Source of the DNA: Lingula anatina
Lineage: Eukaryota > Brachiopoda > Lingulata > Lingulida > Lingulidae
Direction: 5' to 3'
Assembly: GCF_001039355.2 (NCBI RefSeq)
Contig: NW_019774380.1
Location: forward strand, 57,176-121,175
DNA length: 64,000 bases
Below the pieces are notes generated by a model. It was not told the DNA's origin. It worked only from the letters and a program-made list of their open reading frames with translations, and did no database searches. A program made the position numbers and the translations under genes. Shown in pieces: positions 1 through 12,570 of the stretch (position 1 is its first letter; each line of letters opens with the position of its first letter).

Positions 1-3
1 CCC

Positions 4-34
<31 letters not shown>

Positions 35-181
35 ACACTTGGCGTGGGGTTCGGGGTCCTTCAGCGGGCCTCAAAAAATTTTGGGTATTTTAGAGGGCGA
101 ATGATGCCATTTTGTACGCTTTAGAACTATGATTCAGCTAGTCAAAATTCTAATTTCAAGAGGAGACCAGAAATTGAAGGG
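1..181. mobile_element. Partial MITE, family 2 (GGATCC-end family)
   Basis: A C-run and CA-run lead into sequence shared with the copies near 12.3, 14.4, 25.3-25.8 and 36.5 kb. Shared blocks include a G-rich segment, a stretch reading TTTTAGAGGGCGAA, and GATTCAGCTAGTCAAAATTC. It has no coding capacity. The left end is cut by the window edge, so no target duplication can be checked. Family membership rests on by-eye alignment. Confidence 0.55.
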
Positions 182-369
182 GCTGACCCACAAAAGAAAC
201 GGTTCTGACTGAACAATTCAACTGTATCGATTTTCTGACATTGCTTATATTCCGCCTCTTCAGGTTAATAACTTTGATTATACTCTGATTCAGAGGGTGA
301 CACTTCCATTGTCCGGTGTGTGCATATTCTTGACTAGTTGTGTCTTCCTGAGCCACATGCCCCTCCCCC

Positions 370-423
<54 letters not shown>

Positions 424-427
424 GTGA

Positions 428-467
<40 letters not shown>

Positions 468-891
468 TGTGTGTGTGTAAGAATATTTTACAGTACTCCT
501 TTATTTAATCTCATTCGTAAATTTTTAAAATCGCTGTCACGGTTAGGTTTCACTCACTTCAAACAAATATCGACGCATATTGCATACCAGCATATGGATG
601 TACATTTTACATGGTCCTGGCATTTTGTCAGTGGTTAAATCAGATGCTGGCATATCTTTCATATGAAAACAGTTGGTTACATACATCCATAGATTTCAAA
701 TAGACATAAATATACGGAGGGGTCCCTTTTTTAATTCCGCTTGCTAAGCAATGCGTGTAAATATTAATACTACATGTACTTTTCAAGTTCAATGTCAAAT
801 AGTAACAGTGGATCTCTATAAAATAATGATGACAAATAGTTTATTCATAATCAGACTTGTATCAAGGATTAGGAGTAAAAGAGAGAGTCAT

Positions 892-926
<35 letters not shown>

Positions 927-1120
927 TTTGTCAAATTGGGTCCGTCTATGTCCAACTTAGACATAGAAATGTCGCCCCTTCCAAAAATGAAAAACAAAAC
1001 AAAAACAAAAAAATTCGTCCAGCTACCAGATTCGATGAATAGGAACATAAATGCTTCGGCACAATAGAATTTACTTGTCACCTTAACACAAAAAGATACC
1101 AAAATGCTGCACACAGCTTA
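182..1120. other. Gene-free stretch with microsatellites
   Basis: No exon is supported here. It holds a CT-run and CA-run followed by a GT-run (about 369-478), which together form a long imperfect inverted repeat. A TTTA tetranucleotide array lies at about 891-929. Short open frames here are translations of these simple repeats. Confidence 0.6.
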
Positions 1121-1292
1121 GATGTCTGGCACGCCTATTGAAGCTGCTAAACGTTAGTTTATTACCCCCTATAACATCTTCAGTATAGGCGTGCCAGGTA
1201 TGAGAGCCGCTTAAGCTCAGTGCAATTTAACGAGGAACCCCTTGGAGATGGCTCGATCCTGCTAGATCGATCTGGGTATGGGAATGGGGTTG
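1121..1292. mobile_element. MITE family 1 (GATCGATC palindromic), diverged copy
   Basis: It ends in TAGATCGATCTGGG followed by TATGGGAATGGGG, and a TA flanks each end (1,119-1,120 and 1,293-1,294). It resembles better copies at 9.73, 18.16, 25.44 and 51.42 kb, but its left arm is weakly matched. Confidence 0.5.
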
Positions 1293-3309
1293 TACTCTAT
1301 CCTTAGAAAATTCGTTGTCGCACTTGTCCCAAAAATTTGCCCCTTAGTGAGATTGTGTAAGACCCCATTGGGACCACATATATAAAGGATAAATAAGTAC
1401 ATAAGCCTAACCTTATAAGATAACTTATCCAATTAATTGCGTATAGATTCAATCTCAATTTAAAGGCATCGTGTCCAGGATTTAATTCTAATCTGGCTTT
1501 TATTTTTTGACAAAATTTTGAAGGAATATTGTGTAAATAAATTTGGTGGTTAACACCTATAAACATTCAAGTATCTTATACTGGATTTTTTTTTGCTCAA
1601 AATTTTCCTCGAGAAAAAAAGCAACTTCCTCCTACCAACAAATCATTGCTCGAACCAGCCACGCAGTTGGATCCAATGTTATCTATGAATTCAAACACTA
1701 AGTTCTAAACGTATCATGACTTGTTCAGGCAAACATATTTTTCTGACATTTCAGAAGGACTCTAAGTACTTTCCTTTGCTGGGTTTTCTCGTTCTCAAGG
1801 CATGAATTGGAAAAGATAAGTAGCTTTGCTGGATATGTATATATGAAAACAAGATTTTAGGGCATTTCAAAACGCGTATAGTACTAATATAAATATAGTC
1901 ACTAGGACTCCTTAGCCAATTATCAATTTGACCAAAATTAGTAGCCTACCTTGTTGTTCGATTTTGACCTTCGAGGAGATTCAGCTTATTTCTCTTCTAC
2001 TTTTGGCCTGCAGTCGTCCCTTGTGGAATTTGCTTCGTCGATTTCGCAATTTCACCGAATTTGATTCCACAGCTTAGCGCTTGCAGCGCTATATACGTTT
2101 TTACCCCGCCGAGGCGTTCGCCTCAACGTCATCTTTAAATCCGCCCGCATTATGACTTTTTTCTTGTTTTGCACGCCAAACAATACGTGCACTGTAGTAA
2201 AGATATTAATACAGAACATAGTGCGGAGGAGTTTAGGATGGATTGACTGGTATCTCCAGACAAAATCTAATTCACTTTTGAAAAAGTCACCATTTGAAAC
2301 TCACCAGGTGAGACATATCTTTGTCGGTTTAAATAACAATTAATCTTACTAATAAAGAACGATCAGTATGCGTAGATGTCTGTTTAAAAACAGATATTAT
2401 TATTATGTCTGAAACAGATACATTTGAACTTCTCACAATTCAAAAGTCCTTTTGGATGACGCATTTCAGAGTGATTTTCGTTTTATTTGGACCACGTGTG
2501 AACGGACTTCTCATCTATCTGTGCCTATGTGAGATGAACATAAAATGCGCGGAAGTGTATACGCAAAACAGTGTATGTAGAGTGCATGTAGGGCGTAGTA
2601 TCAAAGAGCAGCAAACGCCGACACATTTTTTTTTTTTTTTTTTTTTTTTTTTTGCAATATCGAGGAAGTGGGAGTTTCGCCCGTGTTGTGAAATTAGTAT
2701 TCACCTTCATACCTTTTTAAGTAGTAACGTTAACTTAATGTGAAACGGATTTATCATTCCAGCGGAAATACGACAGTTGCAATTTGATTGCCAAAATTTT
2801 AATAAACGATAGGAGGAAAGAGGAAGCAGTGAAAAGGGGAGATGGGACAAACTATTCAGAAAAAAAGTAGGCAAAAATGTTCATTAGCTTGGTAGTTGGA
2901 TCATAAATGCAAATTATAAAACATCTTACGTATGAAAGTTTATCTTGTGTATAAAAGTTTTTCGGCTTATGTAATTTTCATTTAGTTTCATGTAATACTT
3001 AAATGGCTAACTTAGTTTCATATTTGAGATTCTTGGGCCTATCCCGCAGATTGGCAGTAATACGAAAAAGTCGTTACCAGTAAACGTCTGCAACATAAAA
3101 TTTGTATGTAAAAAAACGGGTGTATCGCATTTTCTTGGTGACTTTATACACGTTTTGAAGATAATTTGTTTCAAGTGTCATCCGAAAAGTGTGTATAAAG
3201 AAACGTGATAGACATTTTTACTCAATACTACCTAATTATATAAGAAATTTTTATTTTAAAATCTTTAAAAGCAAAGACAGATAAAACATAACCCGATTGT
3301 GCACGTATA
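1293..3309. other. Gene-free stretch
   Basis: No splice-consistent exon or RNA gene is visible. A T-run lies at about 2,628-2,653. The open frames around 2.4-2.7 kb have no recognisable protein features and run through that T-run. Confidence 0.5.
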
Positions 3310-4731
3310 CACTGTAAAAACAGTGTTTAGCTCTGAGACACATTTCTAAGCGCCTGTTTTGTCTCTTTTTTTTCCACGCGTTTAGCACCTAAGCACGTTT
3401 AGCCTATTAACATGTTACACGCTTTGACGTGCTTGACGCCTAATAAATGTAGGGTGTATTTGTTTAACTTTAAGGTTGTAATGTTTTCAACTGTTTCAGT
3501 CACTCTCTCACAGACACGCGCGCGCGCGCGAAGTTACGGTCACCTTTAACTGCTATAGCTATCTCTATCTATAACAGGGTACCGTGAACTGTCAACATAG
3601 TTGATTCACACCATCATCTTTACAGCGGGACTTATTCATCCTTGTGTTAGCTGACCTTGCGAGGAAGTTAATTGGAATATATTTCTGAAAAACAAGTTAG
3701 GAAAATTCACTAGTTTACTAAAGACACGAAACAACTATCACTTTTACTTTAAAACATTTTTTTCATATTTTGATAAAATGCGTTAAGGTATTGATGTTCA
3801 TTTATTTTTTTTCCGGAAGTAATGAACAATAGAATATCAGGATGATGGTGGGGTATTCATTATAACGGTTTATTTAAGCTTTCATCACATGCTGGTTATT
3901 TTGGTAACGATAGTCCGAATATTTTTCAAATCGCACCGCTCTAGTCGCCGACTGACCCAAGCCCATTTTGGAATTAACCGCTAACTGTAGTTCATACAGC
4001 ATAAGACGTGTTTTTGGTGATTAATAAAAAAAGTTTTCAAAACATTAAATAATGTTTTTCCAGAATGTTATAAAACGCTTATAAAACTGCAAGGGCATCA
4101 TTTTGCATGGAGTTAAAAACACCCATAACGTTACCATGACGTTATTCTATACCATCACCATCATGTAACCAGCTGATAACGTCGTGAAAACGTTATTTGT
4201 TATTTGGATTATTACTTAATAGGCCTATTTTAAATAATCACACGTTACTGCAAGGAAGGACACAACGCGTTCGAGCAGGCTGCTTCTCGCCTCCAACAGC
4301 CCCATATGTTTACAAGGGGAAGTGTTAAGCAAAATTATTGAGTCTTGTAATAAACTTGTTATGGGGTATCTATGGGATTGTGAAGCATTTTTTTCTGTGA
4401 CGAGTTTGAAAAGCTAAACATGTTGTTTAGCAGCTCCACGCGTTAAGGAATTCCACACCTATAGCAGCTCCATATGTTTAGCAGCCTCGCGCGCTTAGCA
4501 GAGGAAGTGCTTAGCCAATGTGCTTAGCTTGTGATAGACTTGTTATAGAATCATATGCCGGTGAAGCTAAACACATAGCTAAACGTGTAACAATGCCAAC
4601 GTGTCTAGCTTTTTCTTCTGTGAAACGTTTGAAAAGCTATACGCGTTTAGCATTTACACAGATTTCTAAATGCGTATAGGTGCCTAACGTGTGTTGTATG
4701 TATTTAAATGCTCAACACTGTTTTTACAGTA
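3310..4731. mobile_element. Non-autonomous DNA transposon with CACTG-type inverted ends
   Basis: The left end reads CACTGTAAAAACAGTGTTTA and the right end is its near-exact inverse (ACACTGTTTTTACAGT), giving about 17 matching terminal bases that are themselves palindromic. The interior, mainly 4.25-4.73 kb, is studded with TTAGC/GCTAA words in both orientations, often as GTTTAGC, CTTAGC or AGCTAAAC, which resemble subterminal transposase-site repeats. No transposase ORF is present. The CACTG start suggests a CACTA/Chapaev-like superfamily, but no clear target duplication was found. Confidence 0.6.
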
Positions 4732-4770
4732 GCAGACAACACTTGACAATGACATATATGTGAATTCTTA

Positions 4771-4970
4771 GTTTAATCCAGAGACGCTACACTTGTAGCT
4801 ATCGTGTCTCTTATTTCCCGAAAAAAACCATTATAGTATATCAACATATAATATAAACACTAAAGACTGTATCCAAATAATCTTGCATCTACTTGAAGCA
4901 CGTCATTCAACACTTCCTTTACGTTTCCGTAAGTCTTTGGTAGTCTTTGACAACACTTGGTATGAAGTAA
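4771..4970 (-). pseudogene. Truncated duplicate of the sulfotransferase 3' end
   Basis: On the minus strand, 4,970-4,860 encodes about 35 residues ending in VDARLFGYSL and a TAG stop. They align with the C-terminus of the intact sulfotransferase (5,253-7,393), which ends VDARLFGYRL, with a one-codon insertion (GNVK for R). Homology continues into the 3' UTR: 4,771-4,859 resembles 5,160-5,250. Nothing upstream of the fragment encodes the catalytic domain, and a MITE sits at its broken 5' edge. It is a partial tandem duplication, not a gene. Confidence 0.75.
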
Positions 4971-4973
4971 ATA

Positions 4974-5145
4974 CAGGCCCGTAGCCAGGGGGGTGGGGTC
5001 GGGGGGTTCGAAAGAACCGCCCCTTTTGCTGGGAAAAAGGTCCACTCTGGGTAAAATTTGATCTAGGCACATGAAGTTTTTATGGGAAAAGGTCCACTTT
5101 TTCTGAAAAAGAACCCCCCTTTTGAAATTGCTGGCTACGGGCCTG
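4974..5145. mobile_element. MITE with perfect 15-bp inverted ends
   Basis: The ends are CAGGCCCGTAGCCAG (4,974-4,988) and its exact inverse (5,131-5,145). The sequence AAATA flanks both sides, consistent with a 5-bp target duplication. The interior has a G-run and paired AAAAGGTCCACT motifs, and is non-coding. The insertion separates the duplicated sulfotransferase C-terminal fragment from the intact gene. Confidence 0.85.
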
Positions 5146-5252
5146 AAATATGACGTCCAGGTTTACCCAAAGACGCCACACTTGCAATTATCACGTCGTG
5201 TATTTTCTCGAAAAACCATCATAATCACTTACATACACTGGTATTGTTAACA

Positions 5253-7393
5253 CTAAAGTCTGTATCCAAACAGTCTTGCATCTACTTTAAACACATCATT
5301 CAACACTTCACGGTACGTTTCCGGAAGTCTTTGGTAGACGTACTTAGCCAGTTCTTTCGTATTGCCTCGAGCATGCTTGTATCCTTTGCCGTCGCCGTTG
5401 ATGAATTTCGAGTTAGGAAATTGCACTTTCGTCCCAATTAATTTCAGGACGTTTGCTGCATCCTCTGTCATGGTGTCAAACTCCCCAATGATGTCGTATT
5501 TCATTTCACAGGGATTACAGAGTTGAAAAACCTCAATCCAGTGATCAAAGAGGCCAAGATCGTCTTTTAGGTACTTTGATACGGGGTCGTACACATCCAT
5601 TACGTGACGTATAAAATCGTCAAATTTGACTGTTGTATTGGCATCGCCTAGTATTCTATCGTCAAACTTAACCGGTGTTGGATTCTTTGAAAGTCTGTTG
5701 TTTTTCAACTCCCTCCAGTAGTTGGGCACTTTGCCATCAAATGTTTCCGAATCAGTCATCATTCGGAAAAACGACACAAGCCTTTCGAAGGGATGCCGTA
5801 CAAATAGTACCTTCAGATAGTTCTTGTGCTCGCTGCTATCCCATCGCTGTAATCTTTGTATTTCCAGATCAAATTGTTTTGATATTTTAACTATTTCAGG
5901 TAAATTTTTAGCATTGAGATATTTCCCAGCTAAACGATGAAAAACAACTCTCCAGTTCATAATGCCAACTTTTGGAACCCCGCAGAAAATAATTCGATTG
6001 TTGTCATCAATATAAGTATGGAATATTTTAGATCCTCTCGGGGCATAAGGTGGCGTGGGTTTTTCATTACTGAAAATACCCTCTCTACTGGACGTCCGAG
6101 TTTGTCGAGATAGCGTTTCGTTCGCCATCGCCTGACACTCGTGTAGCAGCCTGGATCGTTTTGCCACCATTTTGTCAATCCACAACAGCGGGACCGCACG
6201 CCAGTTGTGGTACTGCAGAATCGGAATTGTCCACCGCCAGCTTTCTCCTTCCAGTTGACTGCAAAACACAATGTTACGGTGTGTATTCACTTTTTAATCT
6301 TTAAATTTATTTTTTATTCAATAAAGATCTTAGCTTTTAGCTATTGTAGAATTAAATTAAATGCCTTATGTGATTCATTGTTTGGTGTTGTTGATCTGCA
6401 AGCTGTGACATAAACTTATTTTAAGAATTTTTACCAAATATTAAAACGAAAAGGGTGAAGATATATATAAAGTTGTTAGAACTAGAAGTCGGTTCGTTAA
6501 TGCAAGACAAGCCTCTATGCTAGCACTTCATTCATTTAAGAAATATTGTAACAGTATATACTTTAGGAAGTCCTTGATCTACACATGTATAGAGAATATC
6601 ATTCTATTAAAAGGCATAAGAAGTAAGTTATTACGAAAACCTCTTAGTGTTCTAACTGCTATATTTTTCTTTTCTCCATAATTACAAAATGAAGATCTAG
6701 ATGTTACAAACGCATAATTATATTGAATAACAACTTCTCTTTACAAGCCACTCTTTTAATACATGTATTTTTAAATCATTAAAATACATAACGAGCAACA
6801 TGCCCAGCATGCATCCATAAATCTATTAAACTGAAAAATGAAACTGATGCCTTGACTCATATAATACTACAAACACATATGGTCTGATACACAGAACCAA
6901 ACAGATTAATTGGCCTAAATCTTTAAACTGAGAAATGATCCTGGGGCAAGTCGGCACACATACTAAAACAAAAAAAGTCATTTTTATCCATTTCTATGCA
7001 TTCTACTCGATAAAAATAAGTAGCAAAAATAATTTTGTAGTTAGCATATAACCACACTGCAGTATTGTTTAACTTTTTTTAGATAAAAAGTGAGCTTTAT
7101 AACAACGACACCAACAAAAGCACAGCCTCTTTGGCAGAAATATTTATTAAAAAACAAATTTCAATTAAAAAAGGGCGAAAGGAAACACGAAACATATCGG
7201 ATGTGTGTGAATATAGACTACTAAATAGAAAAAAACAATGTTTCTAAGTCATGGTGAACGGCACATACCCTTTGTCGATTAACTTCTGGTCTCCACGGTT
7301 ATGTTTTAACTAGTACCAGAATAAAGACGTTCCGAAAGTTGCAGCCGTAATCAACAACACTGTTGTCAGTGAAAACTTCCTCATTATCCTCAT
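5253..7393 (-). CDS. Carbohydrate sulfotransferase, HNK-1/CHST8-14 type (Golgi)
   Basis: There are two coding exons: 7,393-7,317 (25 codons plus 2 nt, donor TG|GTACTA) and 6,258-5,253 (acceptor TTTTGCAG). Joined, they give 360 residues, close to the 350-420 usual for this family. Exon 1 encodes a type II membrane anchor, MRIMRKF followed by a hydrophobic run to about residue 25. The lumenal domain has the 5'-phosphosulfate loop in the segment IIFCGVPKVG-IMNW (about residue 125) and the 3'-phosphate site VRHPFERLVSFFR (about residue 185). Family members transfer sulfate from PAPS to a glycan hydroxyl; the acceptor cannot be read here. The loop is odd: family members have C/S-T before NW, but this protein has I-M. 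This locus was partially duplicated just downstream. Homology is clear; activity is uncertain. Confidence 0.9.
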
Positions 7394-7588
7394 CGTGATG
7401 GTTTTCACAGATATTTTCGAGCATACGTATACACAAGGGTCTCTATCCGCCATCCGTTTATTTTGACAGGTAAGGTAATGTATGTAGTGTTAAATTTGCC
7501 GAAGGGAGCCTGAACTCTTCGTGACGCCTGAAGGACACGCCCATTTTCCGAGATCACATAAATCTTCATCTCATTGCCCTTGAGGTAA

Positions 7589-7778
7589 GATCTAAAGGGG
7601 GCGTCTCGATAGTCCGAAGGTTCATTGGTCCGAAGGTTCATTGGTCCGAAAAGTGGTAAGATTTTCATCGATTTTTTAATCAAGGGTTCATTGGTCCGAA
7701 GGTTCTATAGTGAATATTCGGACCAATGAACCTTCGGACTATTGAACCTTCGGACTATTGCTACGGCCCCGATCTAAA
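7589..7778. mobile_element. hAT-like MITE with 8-bp target duplication
   Basis: The element spans 7,597-7,770 and is almost entirely palindromic. GTCCGAAGGTTCATTG is repeated in the left arm and inverted in the right arm. The outer ends are GGGGGCGTCTCGATAG and, inverted, GGGGCCGTAGCAATAG. Perfect 8-bp direct repeats GATCTAAA flank it (7,589-7,596 and 7,771-7,778), the target-site length of hAT transposons. It lies about 200 bp upstream of the sulfotransferase start codon. Confidence 0.85.
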
Positions 7779-8989
7779 TAGGTATTATTATACAACTGAT
7801 GGGTACTGTAAGGGCGTGTGATGTGATCGGGTAAATAGTATAACGTCTGCCAAATTACAGTAGGTTCAAATGCAACTGGTGATTAACAGGAATGAAAAAC
7901 AGCAATTTTGAGTTTGACTTCTTAAGCATCAATTTAGTTTTAATATTTAAGCTCTCGTCTAATTTAATTCTGCCTGATAATTACAAATAATTTCTGTTAA
8001 CATTGTGCAAGTTCAACTTATGAGGTGCAATTGTTGAATAAATTACTATTATTACTCGGGGGGGGGGGGGTTCCGGTGCGATACAGATCACCACTGGCTA
8101 GTAAAAAAAAAAGGAGACTAAAAACCTCACGGTTGTTCTAATTGCGGCTAATTGTGGAAGTACATCAAGCTCCAGATTTTCGTCTGAAAAATTTATCCAT
8201 GCAGTTTTTGCGAAGGACTTTTCGGTTGACAACTTAACCACAAGAAAGCATTTTCTTTCAGAATGTGTTTCTCCCTATTGTTGATCTGTAGGAAGTAATG
8301 GCCTGTTAATTGGTTTACAACAAGAATTTGACTTTTGCCTATTTTCAAATTTTAAGTGACACAGAAAAACAAACATCTAAATCTTACAAATCAAATAATT
8401 TATTTCTTTGTGTATGCAACACTGTTAGTACATCGCAGTTATGTTGAAACTTCTTTGGCTGCATCTTCTAACAAATATCTGTTGTCTACAAATCATTCAT
8501 TTCTGGTTAAGCCAGTATACAATAAATAAAATATGACACAATAAAATATATAGGTCATGATTTGCATATCATATTATTTACAGAAGTAATTACACGTTTT
8601 CTGTATCAAATGCTAAATACACCTGTAGCATTTGAGCATTGCCCCCCCCCCCAATCATATCAGACAATGAGTCCACTGACTTCTTATTATATTTACATTT
8701 AATGTTAACTGCAGCTGTCAATCCATATAACGTTTGACAGATAATTTAGTTTCACAAAGGAATATTGAGGTAGAAATTGGTCATCATATTACATGACCTC
8801 TGATACAAATCCATTGCCTCATAAAATGCACTATTTCATTTTGTCAAAATACTATCATGCTATCAATTTACTTCATTGCTATTGCTAGTCGTTTCTTTTA
8901 TTTTTTCTGATAACTATAGTTGTTTCTTTTCTTTCATGATTGTAGCACCAGAGTAATATACTGTGTTAAATATCATCATCTGATTGAAG

Positions 8990-9020
<31 letters not shown>

Positions 9021-9451
9021 NTTCCCCCCCCCCCCCCCCCCCCCCGCCAACCCTTCAAATAACCCCGGATCCGCCCCTGCTTAAGGTGTACATGTACTGT
9101 ACTGATGCTTGTTATAAAAATGCCTTCAGTACTTTCAGCATTGAGTCTAACTTGTACTTTGACAGGACAGATATTTGTGCTACTCAGTATAAAACAGGTA
9201 CCTGTATGCTACTACAACACCAGTATAGTTTGTTATGTCTAGGATCCAAAACAAGGTGTAGGATTGTGGGTTTTATTATTAATAATTTGAAACATTGGTT
9301 GTGTCAGTGGCTGTAAGTCACAAATTTCTGCATAAGTAAATGTCCCTACAGAATTTGTTAGTCATTTTGTGCATGTAGTTTTGTTGTTTGAAGCAATGAT
9401 TGTTAGTAGCAACACCAAAACAAACAAACTGCAGTAAAAAAAAATCCTTAC
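7779..9451. other. Gene-free stretch containing an assembly gap
   Basis: It holds a G-run (about 8,059-8,070), a C-run (about 8,642-8,652), a TA-run ending at a single N (9,021), and a fragment of MITE family 2 just after the N that ends GGATCCGCCCCTG (9,022-9,081). No exon continuing the upstream minus-strand gene in the correct phase was found, so that exon may be missing from the assembly. Confidence 0.5.
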
Positions 9452-10744
9452 CATTCACATGAGCCCTTCTCTGCTGTTATTCCAGAAAGTTCTGTCACCA
9501 AACCCATGATACAAGTCTGTGCTTTCTTTGTGACATAGGCACGACATCCTGTGGGGTAAAAAAAAAAAAGAATTCCATTCTTAAAGATATAACTATTCAC
9601 ATTATACCTTATTTAATAATTGAACTTAGCAGCTGCAAATTTCTAAAGGTGGTGAGAAAATTGCAGTTTACTGTACACCATTATCAGTATAATCCATCAT
9701 ATCATAATACTCATGATGATAGTGACTTAGGCTCTATTCCCATAGATTTTAGATCGATCTATCCCCGCGGGGAGTCTCACTAGATTACTTTCAGATAATC
9801 CGACTTAAATGTCCGTCCCGCCTACTACAAGCTCTAAGGGGGTAATTAACTTTCGTGTCCGCCCAGCTGACAGCTATTTAGCGTGAACCCCCAGGGAGTT
9901 AGGTCTAATGTCTGGAAATGGGGTGTTAGATGTTTATAAAAGAATAATTGAAAATGCTGGATACTATTTATAAGATAAAAAGTAGGATGACTGTATTTCT
10001 CTTTGATTAAAATGTAAGATTTTTGGATAAATAAAATAAAACTGTCACAACAGTAACTTCTGTTGCCCTGGAAAATTTTAGGTACATGTATTTGGTAAAG
10101 TGGCATCATGAAAACATAATTTTTGTTTGAGCCAGTTTACTATATCATCAAATAAGTAAAGACCCAGAAAGAATAACAATAGCACAAATCTATTTTCTTT
10201 CATCTAAGCATTACTAGTGCGAGCACATTTTTTCCTTTCATAAACTAACCTTCAGTCACTCCAGGGATTTTCAGACCTTCAGGATTCCCAAAATTTCCGA
10301 AAGGTGGCAAGCTGGCATAGCTTCTTTGTGCATCCTTGGAGACCAAAACCATACTCAACCTGTAAGAACAAACAGTAGACACATGTACTTAGTACAGTGG
10401 AAGTACAATACTTGACTGCTTGCTGATAACTAATGTGAAAAGGGAAAAATTATTTAAATAATTAATATTATCTTTTTAATTCAGTTGTTATAATTATTAT
10501 TTTTACTACTTCCCACAATTCAAAATAAAATATCTTTCTAAGATTAAATGAAGTATTGACTGTAACAATGTTGTTGCAAGGAGAATGGCCTGGTAGGCAT
10601 GGATAGGTGATCACATACAGACGTACACACACACATGCACTATTTCTTACTCTCTGTATCTCACACATACACATGTGTGCTTACATGCTTGATTTATTCT
10701 CTGTCTTTCTGGCTCTCTCTCTCTCTCTCTCTCTCTCTCGATCT

Positions 10745-10783
<39 letters not shown>

Positions 10784-12535
10784 ACACATTTTGTTCATGC
10801 AAAATTACAAAGAAACAGAAAGAGAACTGAGAGTGCTGAGAGCAAATGTTTTATGACGTATTATCTTTCCTTAAAATATCACCATGCAGATAAGACCCCC
10901 ACCCCTGCCCGCATATCCCTGTGTACACCAAAAATTTACCTGAGAGAAAAATTATTAACATGCAATTATATATACACCATAGAGATTATTCTATCACAGG
11001 ACTAACTCGGGCCTAAATATAACTGTACCTACTGTTTACCAACCTGATGATATCAAATGACCAAGTCCAGTTGTGGGCTAAGTTTTACTTTGCATGAACA
11101 TACTCTAAAATGGCCTGTTGCTTAGCAACCTAGTTGCTTGGCTACCAGTACCTATACAGTTGGGCTACATACATGTACTTGTAGATTTAGTTTAAAAATA
11201 AGGCATAAACAATTTAGCTAGCCCCTAATTCACCTTACTAGGTCAAACTGTGGTGTTACGTTGTATTACTTTGAAGAAAAAGCAATAGAAAAAATATGTC
11301 TTAAATATGAGGGATATCATTTGTATTATATCAACTAAATATGTCATGCATATTATACTACATGTTGTACTCATATGCATAACATTCTACTTTTATAAAA
11401 CTGAATTTAAAAAAAAAGCGATAACATGTTCTGAAGATTCCTCTTGAAGAAGAAACCATAACCTATATTTTTGAGCATGGCTTTATTTGTTGTGTGGTGG
11501 TCATTTCTATGACACTAGCTAAATTATGATATGGTGCTAATTTAAAGTTCAAATGAGGAATAGTATATATGATTTAACTATCAGTGAGCACTAACTAAAA
11601 ATATTCTGTACAATAGCCTTTGTCTAACAACACTGAGGGCAAAAAAGCAATTTGCTAATATTTGGTCTTTAATTATATGGCATTATTTGTTATTAAGTTG
11701 TTGTTTTCTTCCTTTTTTTTCACAAACTATCTAAGAATTTGAAATATTGATTTACAGATGAAAAAAAGGAAACAATAAAAATTATGCAAAAGAAAATACA
11801 CCATTCATGACTGCCAGGTAGAATAAACTAATTAAGGGACCTATCAGCAATTAATTAATCTACTAAGTAATGTCAAAACACTTGTCCTAAGTTAGAAATC
11901 ATGGGTGCATACCTAAGATAAATAAGGGCAACAATGCTCCTGAAATATAAAGGAAAAGTAAAATAGCAGTATGACCATATAAAGCATTAGTTTGATAGGC
12001 ATTTAATTCCCTCATGAAAAATGTTATTGGCCTTCGAAACAGAAAGCAAAGCTGAAGACTGTTATGCATTTGTGTATGAGAGGTTAAAATATATGAACTT
12101 GTGAACTAAAAATAACTGTGAAGTATTGTTGAAATGAGAGAGCACATGCATGATTGCAATTTGCATGCATTTTCTTGTTTTAACTATACTCACCACACAG
12201 TGGCCCAGGCATATGAGAATTTCATGGTTCCGATGATTTCCTAAATAAATAGAATTAAATATTATTGCACATTTCTATAAAGTTGCCATACAATGGTGGA
12301 TGTAGGGGGGGGGGGGACCCCCCCTTCGATTTCTGGAAAAAAAATCACACCAAAAGTCCCCTCTAAAAATTAGAATTTATATTATCATAGCTCTAATCCA
12401 TACCAAACACCACTGTTAGCCCTTTAAAATAACAAAATTTTTCAGACCCCCACACCAAGGGGGGGGGGGGGAGGGGCGACTTGGTATCCATAACCCCCCC
12501 CCCCCTTCCAATAATCTTGGTTCTGCCCCTGTCAT

Positions 12536-12570
<35 letters not shown>

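Noticed and set aside
2405-2743. Plus-strand open frame of 112 codons
   Set aside because: It passes through a T-run and shows no domain, codon bias or splice sites that I can recognise.
4860-5072. A second sulfotransferase gene
   Set aside because: Only about 35 C-terminal residues remain, the rest of the frame is MITE sequence, and no catalytic motifs are present.
7405-7683. Minus-strand open frame of 92 codons upstream of the sulfotransferase
   Set aside because: It runs through the palindromic hAT-like MITE, and the sulfotransferase first exon is explained without it.
8059-9045. A biological boundary at the homopolymer runs and N near 9,021
   Set aside because: TA and C runs are typical assembly breakpoints. 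Unlike the other Ns, no duplicated flanks are visible here.
10607-11005. Plus-strand open frame of 132 codons
   Set aside because: It is largely the translation of CT and CA microsatellites and has no splice or homology support.
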